Made by a program: the position numbers and the translations under genes. The notes beneath the pieces are model-generated. The model searched no databases, was not told the origin of the DNA, and saw only the letters and a program-made list of their open reading frames with translations. Below, one piece after another: positions 38,349 to 48,451 of a DNA stretch of 64,000 bases. Numbering within the stretch: position 1 is the stretch's first letter; each line of letters begins with the position of its first letter. The DNA comes from an uncultured Rickettsiella sp. (GTDB lineage Bacteria; Pseudomonadota; Gammaproteobacteria; Diplorickettsiales; Diplorickettsiaceae): NCBI GenBank assembly GCA_947058615.1, contig CAMSHF010000003.1, positions 62,001 through 126,000 of the forward strand, in the 5' to 3' direction.

Positions 38349-39755
38349 TTTAAACGCTTTTATTGTCGCTATCCGCGAGCGTTTAAAATCAATGATCGGT
38401 TTTGGATAACCACTTTGCAAAGCCAGTTTGGGCGCCCGTTGATAGGGATCATGGATAGAACGAGCATCCAATAAACTAAGTTCAGGACAATAATGGCGAA
38501 TAAAATCACCTTTAGGATCAAAGCGTTCGCTTTGTCGAGTCGGGTTAAAAATTCGAAAAAACGGTGCGGCATCGGTTCCAGTGGATGCGCTCCATTGCCA
38601 ACCGCCATTATTCGCGGCTAAATCTCCGTCGATCAAATGGCGAATAAAAAAATCTTCACCTAAACGCCAATCAAAAAACAAATTCTTAGTTAAAAACATC
38701 GCTACTATCATGCGTAAACGATTATGCATCCAGCCTATTTGCTTTAATTGACGCATACCGGCATCCACGATGGGATAGCCTGTATTGCCCTGTTGCCAAG
38801 CAAGCAACTGTTTCGTATTAAATCGCCATTTTAATTTTTCGGTTTCTAATCGGTAGGGCTGATGCATTGATAAACGGGGAATAGCCACGAGCAAATGTTT
38901 ATAAAAATCACGCCAAATTAATTCACTCATCCATGTGGTAGCCCCTTTATTTCCACTATCATATTCACCCTTGTTGGCCATTAAAGCGGCCAAAAAACAC
39001 TGACGCGGTGAGATCATCCCTGCAGCTAAATAAGGTGAAAGCAAACTTGTCCCAGCTAATGCCGGAAAATCCCGTGTTTTATGATAATTAAACAAATTAT
39101 CTTTTATAAATTTTTTTAAGCGCCGTTGCGCTTCTTTTTCGCCGGAAGGCCAAATAATAGTCGAAGAAAACCCAGGCAATCTGAGCGGAACTTTACTGGA
39201 TCGAATGTTTATTATGGATTGTAATTTAGGAAGTGAATAATTTGTGATACTATTGGGGTTGTTCAATAATAGCTTCAAATAAGCACGTTTATAGGGCGTA
39301 AAAATACTAAATATCTTACCTTGTTGAGTCAGTATCGCACCTGGCGGTAGTATCACTTGGTCATCATAAGCATAACATTTCATTTTATGCTGACTTAAAT
39401 AAGCACAAACCGCTTGATCACGCCGTTTTTCATCGATTTCATATTGTTTATTAAAAAAGAGGGCGTCCAGCTGATATTTTTTAATACACTGATGTAATGT
39501 CTCAGGAATGTCTGAAGTTCTTTTTACTGATTTAATTAATAAAGGAACATGACGTTTTTGAAGGCTTTGGCTTAACTCCGCCAATCCAGCTAACAAAAAC
39601 TGAACTCGACAAGCAGCCATATGATGTTTTTTCCAAAAGCAGGTATCAACAACATAGAGACCTAGGATACCTTCTGAACACAATTTACTGGCATGATACA
39701 ATGCCGCATTATCATGTAAACGGAGATCTTCACGAAACCATATTAGACCTTTCAT
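38340..39755 (-). CDS. phrB: Deoxyribodipyrimidine photolyase
   Basis: CPD photolyase using FADH- to split UV-induced pyrimidine dimers under blue light. N-terminal LIWFREDLRLHDNAALY is near residues 4-20 (antenna domain). The FAD domain has MSELIWRDFYKHLL near 273 and the substrate/FAD pattern WMHNRLRMIVAMFLTKNL near 342-359. DLAANNGGWQWSASTG near 381-396 is diagnostic. 471 residues matches E. coli (472). It lies upstream of the NHEJ operon on the same strand, separated by about 280 bases. Confidence 0.96.
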   Translation of the reverse strand: MKGLIWFREDLRLHDNAALYHASKLCSEGILGLYVVDTCFWKKHHMAACRVQFLLAGLAELSQSLQKRHVPLLIKSVKRTSDIPETLHQCIKKYQLDALFFNKQYEIDEKRRDQAVCAYLSQHKMKCYAYDDQVILPPGAILTQQGKIFSIFTPYKRAYLKLLLNNPNSITNYSLPKLQSIINIRSSKVPLRLPGFSSTIIWPSGEKEAQRRLKKFIKDNLFNYHKTRDFPALAGTSLLSPYLAAGMISPRQCFLAALMANKGEYDSGNKGATTWMSELIWRDFYKHLLVAIPRLSMHQPYRLETEKLKWRFNTKQLLAWQQGNTGYPIVDAGMRQLKQIGWMHNRLRMIVAMFLTKNLFFDWRLGEDFFIRHLIDGDLAANNGGWQWSASTGTDAAPFFRIFNPTRQSERFDPKGDFIRHYCPELSLLDARSIHDPYQRAPKLALQSGYPKPIIDFKRSRIATIKAFKSL

Positions 39756-39911
39756 AGCTTTTCCTTTTCAGTCGGTAAAAGGCGGTGTAGTCCATATTAG
39801 ATAAATTTATTACAAATAGATTATCAGATAACGATTGTTTATAGCTATTTATAATTTTGAACATAAATGTTACCATGGCCATTAATAATAATATTTTTAA
39901 TGTGATGCCCT

Positions 39912-40898
39912 ATGCCCACTACAATTGATTTTAAATTAGCTATAAAAAATTACAAAATTGTTGATAACCGAGAAATTGGTGTTTTAGATATTACAAGGCC
40001 TGACGATTCCAACTATCACTTTCAGATTTTTTTTGAACAGAATAATAACCGGCTTAATTTAAATGAAGTAAATGCTCAATTAAAAGAGTTTAATAGCGAA
40101 GTACAAGGTAGAAAATTTTTTGATAAAGAAAAGGCTTTACACCATTTTGTCGACTTAGGTTTCGATGTAAAAACGACTGCAATCATAGAGAAAAAAGAAG
40201 GAGCTTCTCTTGCTCGTTTTAAACTAGATGAGGAAAAAAAGTCTAAGCAAGTGTCGGATAAAAATTTATTGAATGTGTTTGTACTAGAAACTATAAGTAA
40301 AGAGGATAAAACCTATTATTTGGGTTGCGAAATACCCAAAGATTTTACAGGAAATAATGTTCCTTTATGCAGCATTTCAACCTATGCCACCGGAAAAGAG
40401 AGCCTACCAACGCTATCTGAAAGGATCTACCTTTTTCCCACAGGATCTTTGAGCGATGTAATCCGTGATTTAAAAAATAGTGAAACTTTCGCTTTGGAAA
40501 ATTTAAATATACCTTACGTTACTAACACCCAACCATTTAGTCGTGATAATTCACACAATGAAGAAATTCAAACTCGAATCAATCTTCAGACAATTATTTC
40601 AGAAGAAATAATCCGACTTAAACAAGACACACGAGAGTCTGCCAAGAAAAAAATTGAGGTCTTTTCAAGCATTTCTAGAAAAATCAGTGACAATACGGAT
40701 TTGGATCAACTAGGAAATGATTTAGATAGCGCTGATGTAAAAGAAAAACTTTTAGTACATAGAGATCGTTTGAGCTTCTTTATTAATCACTTTTTTAAAT
40801 TTAAAACTCATTCAGAACGCGCGCTCGAAGAGTTAAGAGGCATGCTTCCAAAACACCACACTGAATCAATTTCTACCACCACGCAAAGGCTAGGTTAA
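39912..40898 (+). CDS. Orphan hypothetical protein, candidate secreted effector
   Basis: No family is recognised. The 328 residues show no signal peptide or membrane span. The first 110 residues look alpha/beta, with repeated charged stretches such as KLDEEKKSKQ, the second part (about 212-310) is helical with possible coiled coil around 221-275. The end is SERALEELRGMLPKHHTE then a Ser/Thr-rich tail STTTQRLG. A Glu-containing block before a small-residue tail is seen in many Dot/Icm substrates. It stands alone between phrB and the HAD gene, and its codon use is like the rest of the window. Function is unknown. Confidence 0.65.
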   Translation: MPTTIDFKLAIKNYKIVDNREIGVLDITRPDDSNYHFQIFFEQNNNRLNLNEVNAQLKEFNSEVQGRKFFDKEKALHHFVDLGFDVKTTAIIEKKEGASLARFKLDEEKKSKQVSDKNLLNVFVLETISKEDKTYYLGCEIPKDFTGNNVPLCSISTYATGKESLPTLSERIYLFPTGSLSDVIRDLKNSETFALENLNIPYVTNTQPFSRDNSHNEEIQTRINLQTIISEEIIRLKQDTRESAKKKIEVFSSISRKISDNTDLDQLGNDLDSADVKEKLLVHRDRLSFFINHFFKFKTHSERALEELRGMLPKHHTESISTTTQRLG

Positions 40899-41059
40899 AA
40901 ATCGATGCTAGACTTAAAAAGCATCTGTCCTAAAATTCTAAGTTGTTAACCTGCTAAAATTAATTGTTGCCTATTAATTTTTCTTTACCAATTAAACATA
41001 GGAAGCTACACTTTATTAGAGATTGCTGAGTTTTACTTGTTTTCTATAAGTAACCTAGT

Positions 41060-41722
41060 ATGAATAACTATAAATTACTGATCCTTGATTTTGATGGCAC
41101 ACTGTGTGCGACACATGATGCGATATTATTTTGCATCAAACGTACCTATCAAACACTCCATATGACGGTGCCAAATCATGACTTTATTGACGAAACCATA
41201 CGTGCAGGGCTTGGGATGGAAAAGACCTTAGAAGTTCTCAGTCCCGATTTAACTCAACCACAAATTCATCATTTACTCTCCCTCTATGAAAAGATCTATT
41301 TAGAAGAAGGCGAGGATAAAAGTGCGCCCTTCCCTAAAGCGGTCGAAACACTAGCAAAACTTCATGCGGCAAATTTCATACTCACTGTGGTCAGTAACAA
41401 AGCGATTGCTTCTGTTGACGTGGCTTTAGAGCGGTTTCAATTAAAACAATACATCGCAATGGTCATTGGTGATACGAAAACATTGAGAAAAAAACCAGAT
41501 CCTATGGCCTATACGGATTATATCAAACCAAAATTTAAATCCATCAACCCTAAACAGATATTAATGGTCGGCGATACGCCGGCTGATTTACTATTTGCAC
41601 AAAATATTGACGCAGATTCATGCTGGGCGGAATACGGCTATGGGAATAAAAAAGCTTGCCTAGAACTGCATCCAACTTATACAATTAAGCAATTAGTCGA
41701 CGTTTTAGCGATTGTGTTATGA
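41060..41722 (+). CDS. HAD-family phosphatase (Gph-like)
   Basis: Haloacid dehalogenase fold. Motif I is ILDFDGTLCATHD near residues 8-20 (nucleophile Asp), motif II is VVSNK near 114, motif III Lys is near 143 (RKKPDP) and motif IV is MVGDTPADLLFA near 169-180. It resembles phosphoglycolate phosphatase or similar small sugar-phosphate enzymes. The substrate is not decidable. It converges on ribE, overlapping it by 6 bases. rpe is not adjacent here, so the common rpe-gph context is absent. Confidence 0.8.
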   Translation: MNNYKLLILDFDGTLCATHDAILFCIKRTYQTLHMTVPNHDFIDETIRAGLGMEKTLEVLSPDLTQPQIHHLLSLYEKIYLEEGEDKSAPFPKAVETLAKLHAANFILTVVSNKAIASVDVALERFQLKQYIAMVIGDTKTLRKKPDPMAYTDYIKPKFKSINPKQILMVGDTPADLLFAQNIDADSCWAEYGYGNKKACLELHPTYTIKQLVDVLAIVL

Positions 41723-42400
41723 TTTATCATTCTCTTTCTCCAAAACAGCTTTTAATTCCTTCTCTAGTATAGTTAATCGAGCTTCAATATTAGAAAAATA
41801 ATCCTGTACTGCTTCAACTAATACTTTCGTTTTCATATCCGGTTCAATATTTACTTTATCGCCCACTTTTTTATTAGAAAAATGGGTAAGACGTAAGGTC
41901 TCAGGAATTAAATAGACTTCAAAGCTGTGCTGTTGCTTATTGGTTATGGTTAAGCCTACAGTTAAACTGGAGCCATCCACGGCAATATAGGCTTTTGGTT
42001 TAATAAAAGCGAAACAAGCTTCAGAACATTGGATAGTTAAAGCGACATTATTCTCAGTAATTTTTTTATCAATAATGGTTGCGGTTTCAAAGACATGACC
42101 ACTCACTTCGTGGCCCCCCATTTCGTCACCGTAACGTATGCTTCTTTCCACATTGACCTTTCTTCCTTCAAAAAGTTCATTTAAAGTGGTCTTGTCTAAG
42201 GTTTCTTGGATCGCATCAAAGCTGACTTCAACGCCATGCTTGGCAACAACCGTTTGACAAACACCATCGATCGATAGACTCGCGCCCACTTTTAAATCTT
42301 TTGACAATACTTCATTTAAAATGACTTTATAATGCAATAAACCTTTGTGCCTCACAATCGATTTGACTTCAAATAAACCTTCTGTGATTCCAGAAAACAT
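41717..42400 (-). CDS. ribE: Riboflavin synthase alpha subunit
   Basis: Makes riboflavin from two lumazine molecules. The internal repeat of two similar barrels is visible: MFSGITEGLFEV and SIDGVCQTVV in the first half, GGHEVSGHVFET and AVDGSSLTVG in the second. 227 residues, longer than the usual 200-215, owing to a C-terminal helical tail (EARLTILEKELKAVLEKEN). It is three bases downstream of waaA, on the same strand. The other rib genes are not in the window. Confidence 0.92.
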   Translation of the reverse strand: MFSGITEGLFEVKSIVRHKGLLHYKVILNEVLSKDLKVGASLSIDGVCQTVVAKHGVEVSFDAIQETLDKTTLNELFEGRKVNVERSIRYGDEMGGHEVSGHVFETATIIDKKITENNVALTIQCSEACFAFIKPKAYIAVDGSSLTVGLTITNKQQHSFEVYLIPETLRLTHFSNKKVGDKVNIEPDMKTKVLVEAVQDYFSNIEARLTILEKELKAVLEKENDKS

Positions 42401-42403
42401 AAG

Positions 42404-43672
42404 TTAATACTCTAATAAATTTTCAATTAATTGCATTTGTTTTAACACAGAACCTTTATTTTCTGCGACAAATTTTTTAGCCTCATAACCCACTTGTTGG
42501 CGTTGAACAGGATCCGCTAATAAGGCGCTCACTTGCTTAGTTAACTGAGCCACATTACGGACCTGGATTCCTGCTTTGCGCTGTTGTAACTGTTCAGTTA
42601 TTGTCGCAAAATTAAATGTATAAGGACCTGTTAATATAGGTAACCCCACTGCAGCGGGTTCAAGCGGGTTTTGCCCCCCTTTTTTAACCAGACTTCCGCC
42701 TACAAAAGCAAGATCCGCTGCTGCGTAAAAGATGAGTAATTCTCCCATGGAATCACCGATTAAGATATCGACATCTTTCATATCAGGGCTCTCTTCACTA
42801 CGTTTGCTTACTTTATATTTCTGACCGCAATAAAGTTGTTCCAATTGAGGGACTCGATCGATATGGCGCGGGATAGAAACTAATAATAAATCTGGAAAAA
42901 ATTGACGTACTTGGCTAAAGGCTTGAAGAATCAGTGCTTCTTCTCCAGCATGAGTGCTTGCCGCTATCCAAACGGGCCGAGCTTCTCCCCAAATTTTTCG
43001 CCATTGTTGGGCTTGTTCATATAATTTTGTCGGTAGCGTCACATCAAATTTCAAGCTCCCTGTGATACGTATTCGATCGACAGGAAAACCTAGTTTAATA
43101 AAACGATTAGCATCCGCTTGAAACTGTGCGGCTATCACATTAATACGTTCCAACATGCCTTTAGTTAAAGGGGAAATCCGCTGATAAGCTTTAGCTGAAC
43201 GCTCTGATAAGCGAGCATTGACAAGCGCTACGGGTACTTGGTACAACTGACAAGCTGCAAGGAGATTTGGCCAAAGCTCTGTTTCTAACAAAATCAGTAA
43301 TTTTGGCTGAAGCGCCTTAAAAAACTTACTTAAAACTAAAGGCAAATCATAAGGAAAATAAAGCTGTGTCACGCTGTTTCCCAATGCATCACGGATACGT
43401 TCGGCGCCTGTTGCCGTTTCATTGGTCACAATGATAGGTATCGATGGATAGCGCTGCTGCAGTTTATTCACCAATGGTATCGCAGTCAAGGATTCGCCGA
43501 CTGAAACAGCATGTACCCAAATTCCACCGAGTGGTAAGGGGCGTCGTAAACCTAAACCTAATCGTTCATGCCAGAATTGTAAACTGTTAGGATTTTTACG
43601 ATTTTTTATCCATAAACGTAATAAAATAAACGGTAACAATAAATAAAAAATTATTGTATAGAGGTATCGCAT
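42404..43672 (-). CDS. waaA: 3-deoxy-D-manno-octulosonic acid (Kdo) transferase
   Basis: Adds Kdo to lipid A precursor at the inner membrane. An N-terminal anchor is at residues 1-20. Family motifs: GGIWVHAVSVGESLTAIPL near 48-66 with the catalytic Glu, LILLETELWPNLL near 120, FVGGSLVKKGGQNPLEPAA near 310-328. 422 residues matches E. coli (425). Whether it transfers one or two Kdo cannot be told. Together with lpxK (27348) and Arn-like genes, it indicates a complete lipid A end path. Confidence 0.95.
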   Translation of the reverse strand: MRYLYTIIFYLLLPFILLRLWIKNRKNPNSLQFWHERLGLGLRRPLPLGGIWVHAVSVGESLTAIPLVNKLQQRYPSIPIIVTNETATGAERIRDALGNSVTQLYFPYDLPLVLSKFFKALQPKLLILLETELWPNLLAACQLYQVPVALVNARLSERSAKAYQRISPLTKGMLERINVIAAQFQADANRFIKLGFPVDRIRITGSLKFDVTLPTKLYEQAQQWRKIWGEARPVWIAASTHAGEEALILQAFSQVRQFFPDLLLVSIPRHIDRVPQLEQLYCGQKYKVSKRSEESPDMKDVDILIGDSMGELLIFYAAADLAFVGGSLVKKGGQNPLEPAAVGLPILTGPYTFNFATITEQLQQRKAGIQVRNVAQLTKQVSALLADPVQRQQVGYEAKKFVAENKGSVLKQMQLIENLLEY

Positions 43673-43850
43673 GATTTAATAAAATTATAATAATATCCTG
43701 AGAAAAAGAGCTTATCGTTTATTCAACTTTAAGACAAGATAATATCCTGTTAGTCTTATAACCCCTTGAGGATTGCGATTTAATCGGCAACACAGGCAAA
43801 AATTCAAGTGCGAAGAGTAGAATTAAATTTTTATAGAAGTTAGGTTTAGC

Positions 43851-44675
43851 ATGAATATATGGGGCAAACTCATTGGTGGGTTTTTTGGTTTCCTTCTTGC
43901 AGGGCCATTAGGCCTTATATTAGGCGTCTTTATTGGGCATCTCTTTGATCGAGGACTGAGTCAAAATCAAAACTGGACTTTTTCCTCGACTAATCCAAGT
44001 ATTGCACAGCAAGTTTTTTTTGATAGCACTTTTTTAGTGATGGGGCATATCGCGAAATTAGACGGGAGAGTTTCCGAGGCAGAAATTCAAGCAGCAAGAG
44101 CCATTATGAACCGTTTGGGCCTTACCGATACGATGCGCCAAAAAGCGATTAATCTTTTTAATCAGGGGAAACAAGCCTCTTTCAATGTGGAAGAAACCTT
44201 AAAAAAATTGGTTCAAACCTGTCATTTTAATAAAGTATTACTTAAGCTTTTTGTAGAAATACAAATGCAAACAGCCTTGGCCGAAGGCCATCTTACTGCT
44301 GAAAAACAAAGAGTATTACAAAAAATATGTCAATATTTAGGCTTTGCACCCCTCAATTTCAGCTTTTTCGAGCATCTATTTAACTTTGAACAAGCTTTTC
44401 GCCAACAATCTTCCGGCCAGAGGCAACAAGGGTATTATCAATCGTCGCACTCAGCCCACCAGCTGAATCTAAAAGATGCTTATGCTATCTTAGGGATCTC
44501 AGAACAAGCAACACCCGCTGAGATAAAAAAAGCCTATCGTAAACAAATGAGCCAACACCATCCAGATAAATTATTAGCTAAAGGCTTACCTGAAGAAATG
44601 ATAAAAATAGCGACTGAAAAAACTCAAAATATCAAAGCGGCCTACGACCGTATTTGTGCGGCTAAGGGGATATAA
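43851..44675 (+). CDS. djlA: DjlA, membrane-anchored DnaJ-like co-chaperone
   Basis: Type III J-protein that stimulates DnaK. The N-terminus has a membrane span with Gly-rich pattern (residues 4-30, GKLIGGFFGFLLAGPLG). The middle is a TerB-like helical domain from about 50 to 180. The J domain is at the C-terminus from about 208 (DAYAILGI), with HPD in SQHHPDKLLAKG near 238-249. 274 residues, as in E. coli. Its TAA overlaps the rpe ATG by one base. Confidence 0.93.
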   Translation: MNIWGKLIGGFFGFLLAGPLGLILGVFIGHLFDRGLSQNQNWTFSSTNPSIAQQVFFDSTFLVMGHIAKLDGRVSEAEIQAARAIMNRLGLTDTMRQKAINLFNQGKQASFNVEETLKKLVQTCHFNKVLLKLFVEIQMQTALAEGHLTAEKQRVLQKICQYLGFAPLNFSFFEHLFNFEQAFRQQSSGQRQQGYYQSSHSAHQLNLKDAYAILGISEQATPAEIKKAYRKQMSQHHPDKLLAKGLPEEMIKIATEKTQNIKAAYDRICAAKGI

Positions 44676-45340
44676 TGCATGACTTAATTATTTCCGCTTC
44701 TATTTTATCCGCTAATATGGGTTACTTAGCCAAGGATGCTGCTGCAGTGCTAGAAGCAGGCGCTGATCGTTTACATATTGATGTTATGGATAATCATTTT
44801 GTTCCCAATTTAACCTTCGGGCCTTGGATCTGCGTTGCTTTACGTAACTATTTGCCGCACGCCTTTCTTGACGTGCACTTAATGGTAAATCCAGTGGATC
44901 ATTTAATCAATGCCTTTGCCGAATCAGGCGCCAACCAAATTAGCTTTCATCCTGAAGCCAGCACTGATGTTATTAAAAATTTAAAACAAATTCGCAACTT
45001 AGGATCTAAGGCCGGTTTAGCGATTAATCCACAAACCTCGTTAAATTGTTTGGCTAAAGCCTGGGATTATTTAGATTTCGTACTAATGATGTCTGTTAAC
45101 CCAGGCTTCGCTGGACAACATTTTATTCCTGAGATTTTAGATAAAATTTCAGCTGTCCATCAGTTAATCTTAGCGCACAACCCTCACATTCGTTTAGCCG
45201 TTGATGGTGGAATAAAAAAAAACAACTTGACTCGAATCGCCAAAGCCGGTGCAGATACTTTTATTTTAGGATCGGGTATTTTTAATACTAAAAACTATGC
45301 GGTTACCTTAACTGAATTACGATCACAATTAACTTCATAA
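44675..45340 (+). CDS. rpe: Ribulose-phosphate 3-epimerase
   Basis: Interconverts ribulose 5-phosphate and xylulose 5-phosphate. TIM barrel with metal-binding residues in ISASILSANMGYLAKDAA near 5-22, RLHIDVMDNHFVPNLTFGP near 33-51, LMMSVNPGFAGQHF near 138 and AVDGGIKKNN near 175. The 221 residues are standard. Translation is coupled to djlA by TAATG. A lipoprotein gene follows 11 bases later. Confidence 0.97.
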   Translation: MHDLIISASILSANMGYLAKDAAAVLEAGADRLHIDVMDNHFVPNLTFGPWICVALRNYLPHAFLDVHLMVNPVDHLINAFAESGANQISFHPEASTDVIKNLKQIRNLGSKAGLAINPQTSLNCLAKAWDYLDFVLMMSVNPGFAGQHFIPEILDKISAVHQLILAHNPHIRLAVDGGIKKNNLTRIAKAGADTFILGSGIFNTKNYAVTLTELRSQLTS

Positions 45341-45351
45341 GGGAAAATAAT

Positions 45352-45750
45352 ATGCGCCTTTTTTTAACCTCTTGTATCCTCTCTTTTTTGTTAACATTAA
45401 CCGCTTGTGCGACCACGGCAAATTACCAAAAACAAATTGATAAATGGCAAGGGAAAAATATTCAATTACTTATTTCTAGTTGGGGGGACCCAGACGCGGG
45501 GATACAACTCCCCAATGGTCATAAGATCTATCAATATACACGAAAAACTGTCTATTCAATTCCTGATGTTAAACGTAACCCATTACGTACGAATAATGGA
45601 AACCGTTTTTCTAGTTATGATGAACCTTGGAACACTTACCAAACAATCATTCTTTCATGTCGGACTTCATTTGAAACAACCCCGAGTGGCCATATCATCC
45701 ACATAAGTTTTAAAGGAAACAATTGTGTATCAAACAACTTTCTTCCTTAA
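45352..45750 (+). CDS. Small putative lipoprotein
   Basis: Signal peptide with lipobox LTAC (Cys at residue 19) followed by ATTANYQKQID. The mature part of about 110 residues carries WGDPDAGIQLPNGHKIYQYTR, reminiscent of the SmpA/OmlA-type patterns WG.P......g..y.Y. The C-terminal half has conserved-looking cysteines at about 102 and 126. Probably outer-membrane anchored. The family and function are not identified. It is in the same transcript as rpe and lies 110 bases before lptD. Confidence 0.75.
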   Translation: MRLFLTSCILSFLLTLTACATTANYQKQIDKWQGKNIQLLISSWGDPDAGIQLPNGHKIYQYTRKTVYSIPDVKRNPLRTNNGNRFSSYDEPWNTYQTIILSCRTSFETTPSGHIIHISFKGNNCVSNNFLP

Positions 45751-45859
45751 TTATTGAGGTTGATATAGACTTTTCATATTTTAATCTTAAAAAAATAGAC
45801 CTTTTGCTTTCATATAAAAATGAAACTTAATTAAAGACTGCATAAAGGAGCTAAAAAAA

Positions 45860-48439
45860 TTGATAATTTATAGAAAAAAAAGAAACTCACTTCCATCAAA
45901 AAAAGATTCTAATTCTATAAGCATTCGATGGCTCATTTATTTTTCTTTTTTATTCTTTATTTCACCGAGTTGGACGACAGAACTCACCATGGCACAACAA
46001 CTCGGCTGGATCCCGAGCAAACTCGGTATTTGCAAAGGACATTATCTAGATCCTTTACAAGCCTATTCAAGGATTTCTTTAACTAAAGTTAATCAAGCTT
46101 TCACACATATTGACGCGGCCCAATCTCATTTTTCATTTGAAGGAACCTCTATTTTAAGTGGCAATGTGATTATTAAGCAACCAGGACGATTATTGTATGC
46201 CGATCAAGTGTATTTTTATCGTGATCCAAAAACAGGAAAGATCACTAATATGGATCTACTAGGAGGGATTAAACTTCAGGAACCTAACCTTTTAATAAAA
46301 GCAAATAAGGCACATTTAAATTTGAACAGTCAAAGTGGTTATCTCACCGACATTATTTATCGTATTTTATTAAGAAATACGACGATATTAATGGGCACAA
46401 ACGAAGAAATGCCTATTAATGCTTGGGGATCGGCAAGTGCTGTGGAGCAAACCCATCCTGGATTAATTATTTTACATAATAGCAATTATTCAACCTGTTC
46501 GCCGATGAATCCGACCTGGAAACTTTCTGCTAAAAAAATAATATTAAATCGCGATACGGGACGCGGCAAAGCGTATAACACTTGGTTGGATTTTCGTGGT
46601 ATACCCATTCTATATAGCCCCTATCTTACTTTTCCGATTGATAATCGCCGTGAGTCTGGATTTTTATTTCCTAATTTTGGCACTTCTTCACAATCTGGAT
46701 TAGCCATTGGATTTCCTTATTATTGGGATATAGCCAGTAATTATGACTTCTTGTTTACACCTACCGTTTTAAGCAAACGTGGAGTACAACTCGGTGGTCA
46801 ATTCCGTTATTTGACACACAATAGTCAAGGAAGAATAGTCGCTAATTATTTACCCTATGACCGAGCAGCGGCTCAGCTTTCGGATCAAATTCCTTTTCTT
46901 TATCCCAACATCAACCCGCTTATTTATCCGCGCACGGATAGAAAATCATTGAGTTGGAAAGATCAACGTCAATGGTCACCCCATTGGACCAGTACGGTAA
47001 ATTTTAACTGGGTTGGGGATGATTATTATTTAGAGGATTTTAATCAGCCTCCGATAATTGCTATTAACCAACTTGCACAGCAAGCGCAATTAAATTATAC
47101 CGGTGATGTTTGGAATTTTACGACTCGCATCAATCGTTACCAAACCTTACACCCATTAAATCAATCACCCGTTAATAACCCTTATAATAGCTTACCTGAA
47201 ATTGATTTAAACAGTATCACACAAAATTTTCATGGATTTAATGTTCAGATAGACAATCAGTTAAGTTATTTTCAACGTCTTAATGATCCGGGTGAACTGA
47301 TCGCCCCACCACAAGCCTTACGACTCAATGTACTGCCTTCTATCAGTTATCCCATGCGAAGTAAAGGTGCTTTCCTGATTCCACGGGTTCAGCTGAGTCT
47401 AACGCATTATAATATAGCAAACCAAGTCGCAGGATATAAAAGCGAAATTCAACGCACAACCCCTCTTTTCAGTATTGATAGCGGTTTGTATTTTGATCGT
47501 CAAGCTTCTTGGGGGGAACACTCCTATCTACAAACTTTAGAACCTCGTCTTTTTTATCTGAATGTCCCTTATCGTGATCAAAATAATATTCCTATTTTTG
47601 ATAGTGCACTCATTCCTTTTAGCTATGATAGTCTTTTCATGACCAACCGGTTCAGTGGTTATGACCGTATCGGGGATGCTAACCAAATTAGCTTTGCACT
47701 TACCACTCGACTCTTGGATCAAGATACAGGCGAGGAAAAACTTAGCGCCAGTATTGGTGAAATATATTATTTTAAAGATAGGCGGGTTTTTTTATGCAGT
47801 CCATTAGAAAGACAGTTAAGTACGCCCGGAACGTTATGCGCTAATCCATTTACTGTAGTAGGAGCAACTTCTCCTACAGAAAAATTTTCGCCTATTGTAG
47901 GGCAAATCAATTACAATATTGATCCGCTTTGGAGCACCACTGCCAATATTGCCTGGGATCCAACAAGCCACGACATTATTAATGCAGCGGCTAATATCCA
48001 ATATCACCCTCATCCCAATCAGTTATTTAATATTAACTACGGACGTATCCGTTTTGGTGACTTATTTGTCACGACACCGCCCACGCCACCCGATAGCCAT
48101 CAAAATGATTTTAATCGGCTCGGTTTTTCTTTTGCAACACCACTTAAACATCAATGGAGTACCGTCGGCGGCTGGAATTATAATTTTAGTCATAAGTACT
48201 CACAAAGCTTTTTTTATGGCTTACAATATGATAGTTGTTGTTGGGCGTTTCGAGTGGTTGCAGGTCGTACTTTTTTTGCCTTAGATCAAAACAGCAACCC
48301 CATCTTTAATAATGTTGTTTATTTGCAATTTCAACTCAAAGGCTTGAGTACGGTTGGCATCAGTGATATAACCAACTTTTTAATGAATAATATCCCTGGC
48401 TATACTGACAATTTTCAGTCGGGTGCAAGCCATTTTTAA
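45860..48439 (+). CDS. lptD: LPS-assembly protein LptD
   Basis: Outer-membrane beta barrel that inserts LPS with LptE. The start is TTG at 45860, with AAAGGAG nine bases before it. An N-terminal signal (about residues 22-42) precedes the LptA-like domain (residues 95-200). The barrel ends at residue 859. The four cysteines that form the functional disulfides appear conserved: GICKGHY near residue 57, YSTCSP near 210 and SCCWAF near 794. Neighbour surA follows 12 bases later, the usual order. lptE is not in the window. Confidence 0.96.
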   Translation: MIIYRKKRNSLPSKKDSNSISIRWLIYFSFLFFISPSWTTELTMAQQLGWIPSKLGICKGHYLDPLQAYSRISLTKVNQAFTHIDAAQSHFSFEGTSILSGNVIIKQPGRLLYADQVYFYRDPKTGKITNMDLLGGIKLQEPNLLIKANKAHLNLNSQSGYLTDIIYRILLRNTTILMGTNEEMPINAWGSASAVEQTHPGLIILHNSNYSTCSPMNPTWKLSAKKIILNRDTGRGKAYNTWLDFRGIPILYSPYLTFPIDNRRESGFLFPNFGTSSQSGLAIGFPYYWDIASNYDFLFTPTVLSKRGVQLGGQFRYLTHNSQGRIVANYLPYDRAAAQLSDQIPFLYPNINPLIYPRTDRKSLSWKDQRQWSPHWTSTVNFNWVGDDYYLEDFNQPPIIAINQLAQQAQLNYTGDVWNFTTRINRYQTLHPLNQSPVNNPYNSLPEIDLNSITQNFHGFNVQIDNQLSYFQRLNDPGELIAPPQALRLNVLPSISYPMRSKGAFLIPRVQLSLTHYNIANQVAGYKSEIQRTTPLFSIDSGLYFDRQASWGEHSYLQTLEPRLFYLNVPYRDQNNIPIFDSALIPFSYDSLFMTNRFSGYDRIGDANQISFALTTRLLDQDTGEEKLSASIGEIYYFKDRRVFLCSPLERQLSTPGTLCANPFTVVGATSPTEKFSPIVGQINYNIDPLWSTTANIAWDPTSHDIINAAANIQYHPHPNQLFNINYGRIRFGDLFVTTPPTPPDSHQNDFNRLGFSFATPLKHQWSTVGGWNYNFSHKYSQSFFYGLQYDSCCWAFRVVAGRTFFALDQNSNPIFNNVVYLQFQLKGLSTVGISDITNFLMNNIPGYTDNFQSGASHF

Positions 48440-48451
48440 TAACGAGCAATT

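Noticed and set aside
47919-48284. 121-residue frame inside lptD
   Set aside because: Out-of-frame shadow of a clear LptD barrel, with low-complexity Ile/Leu content.
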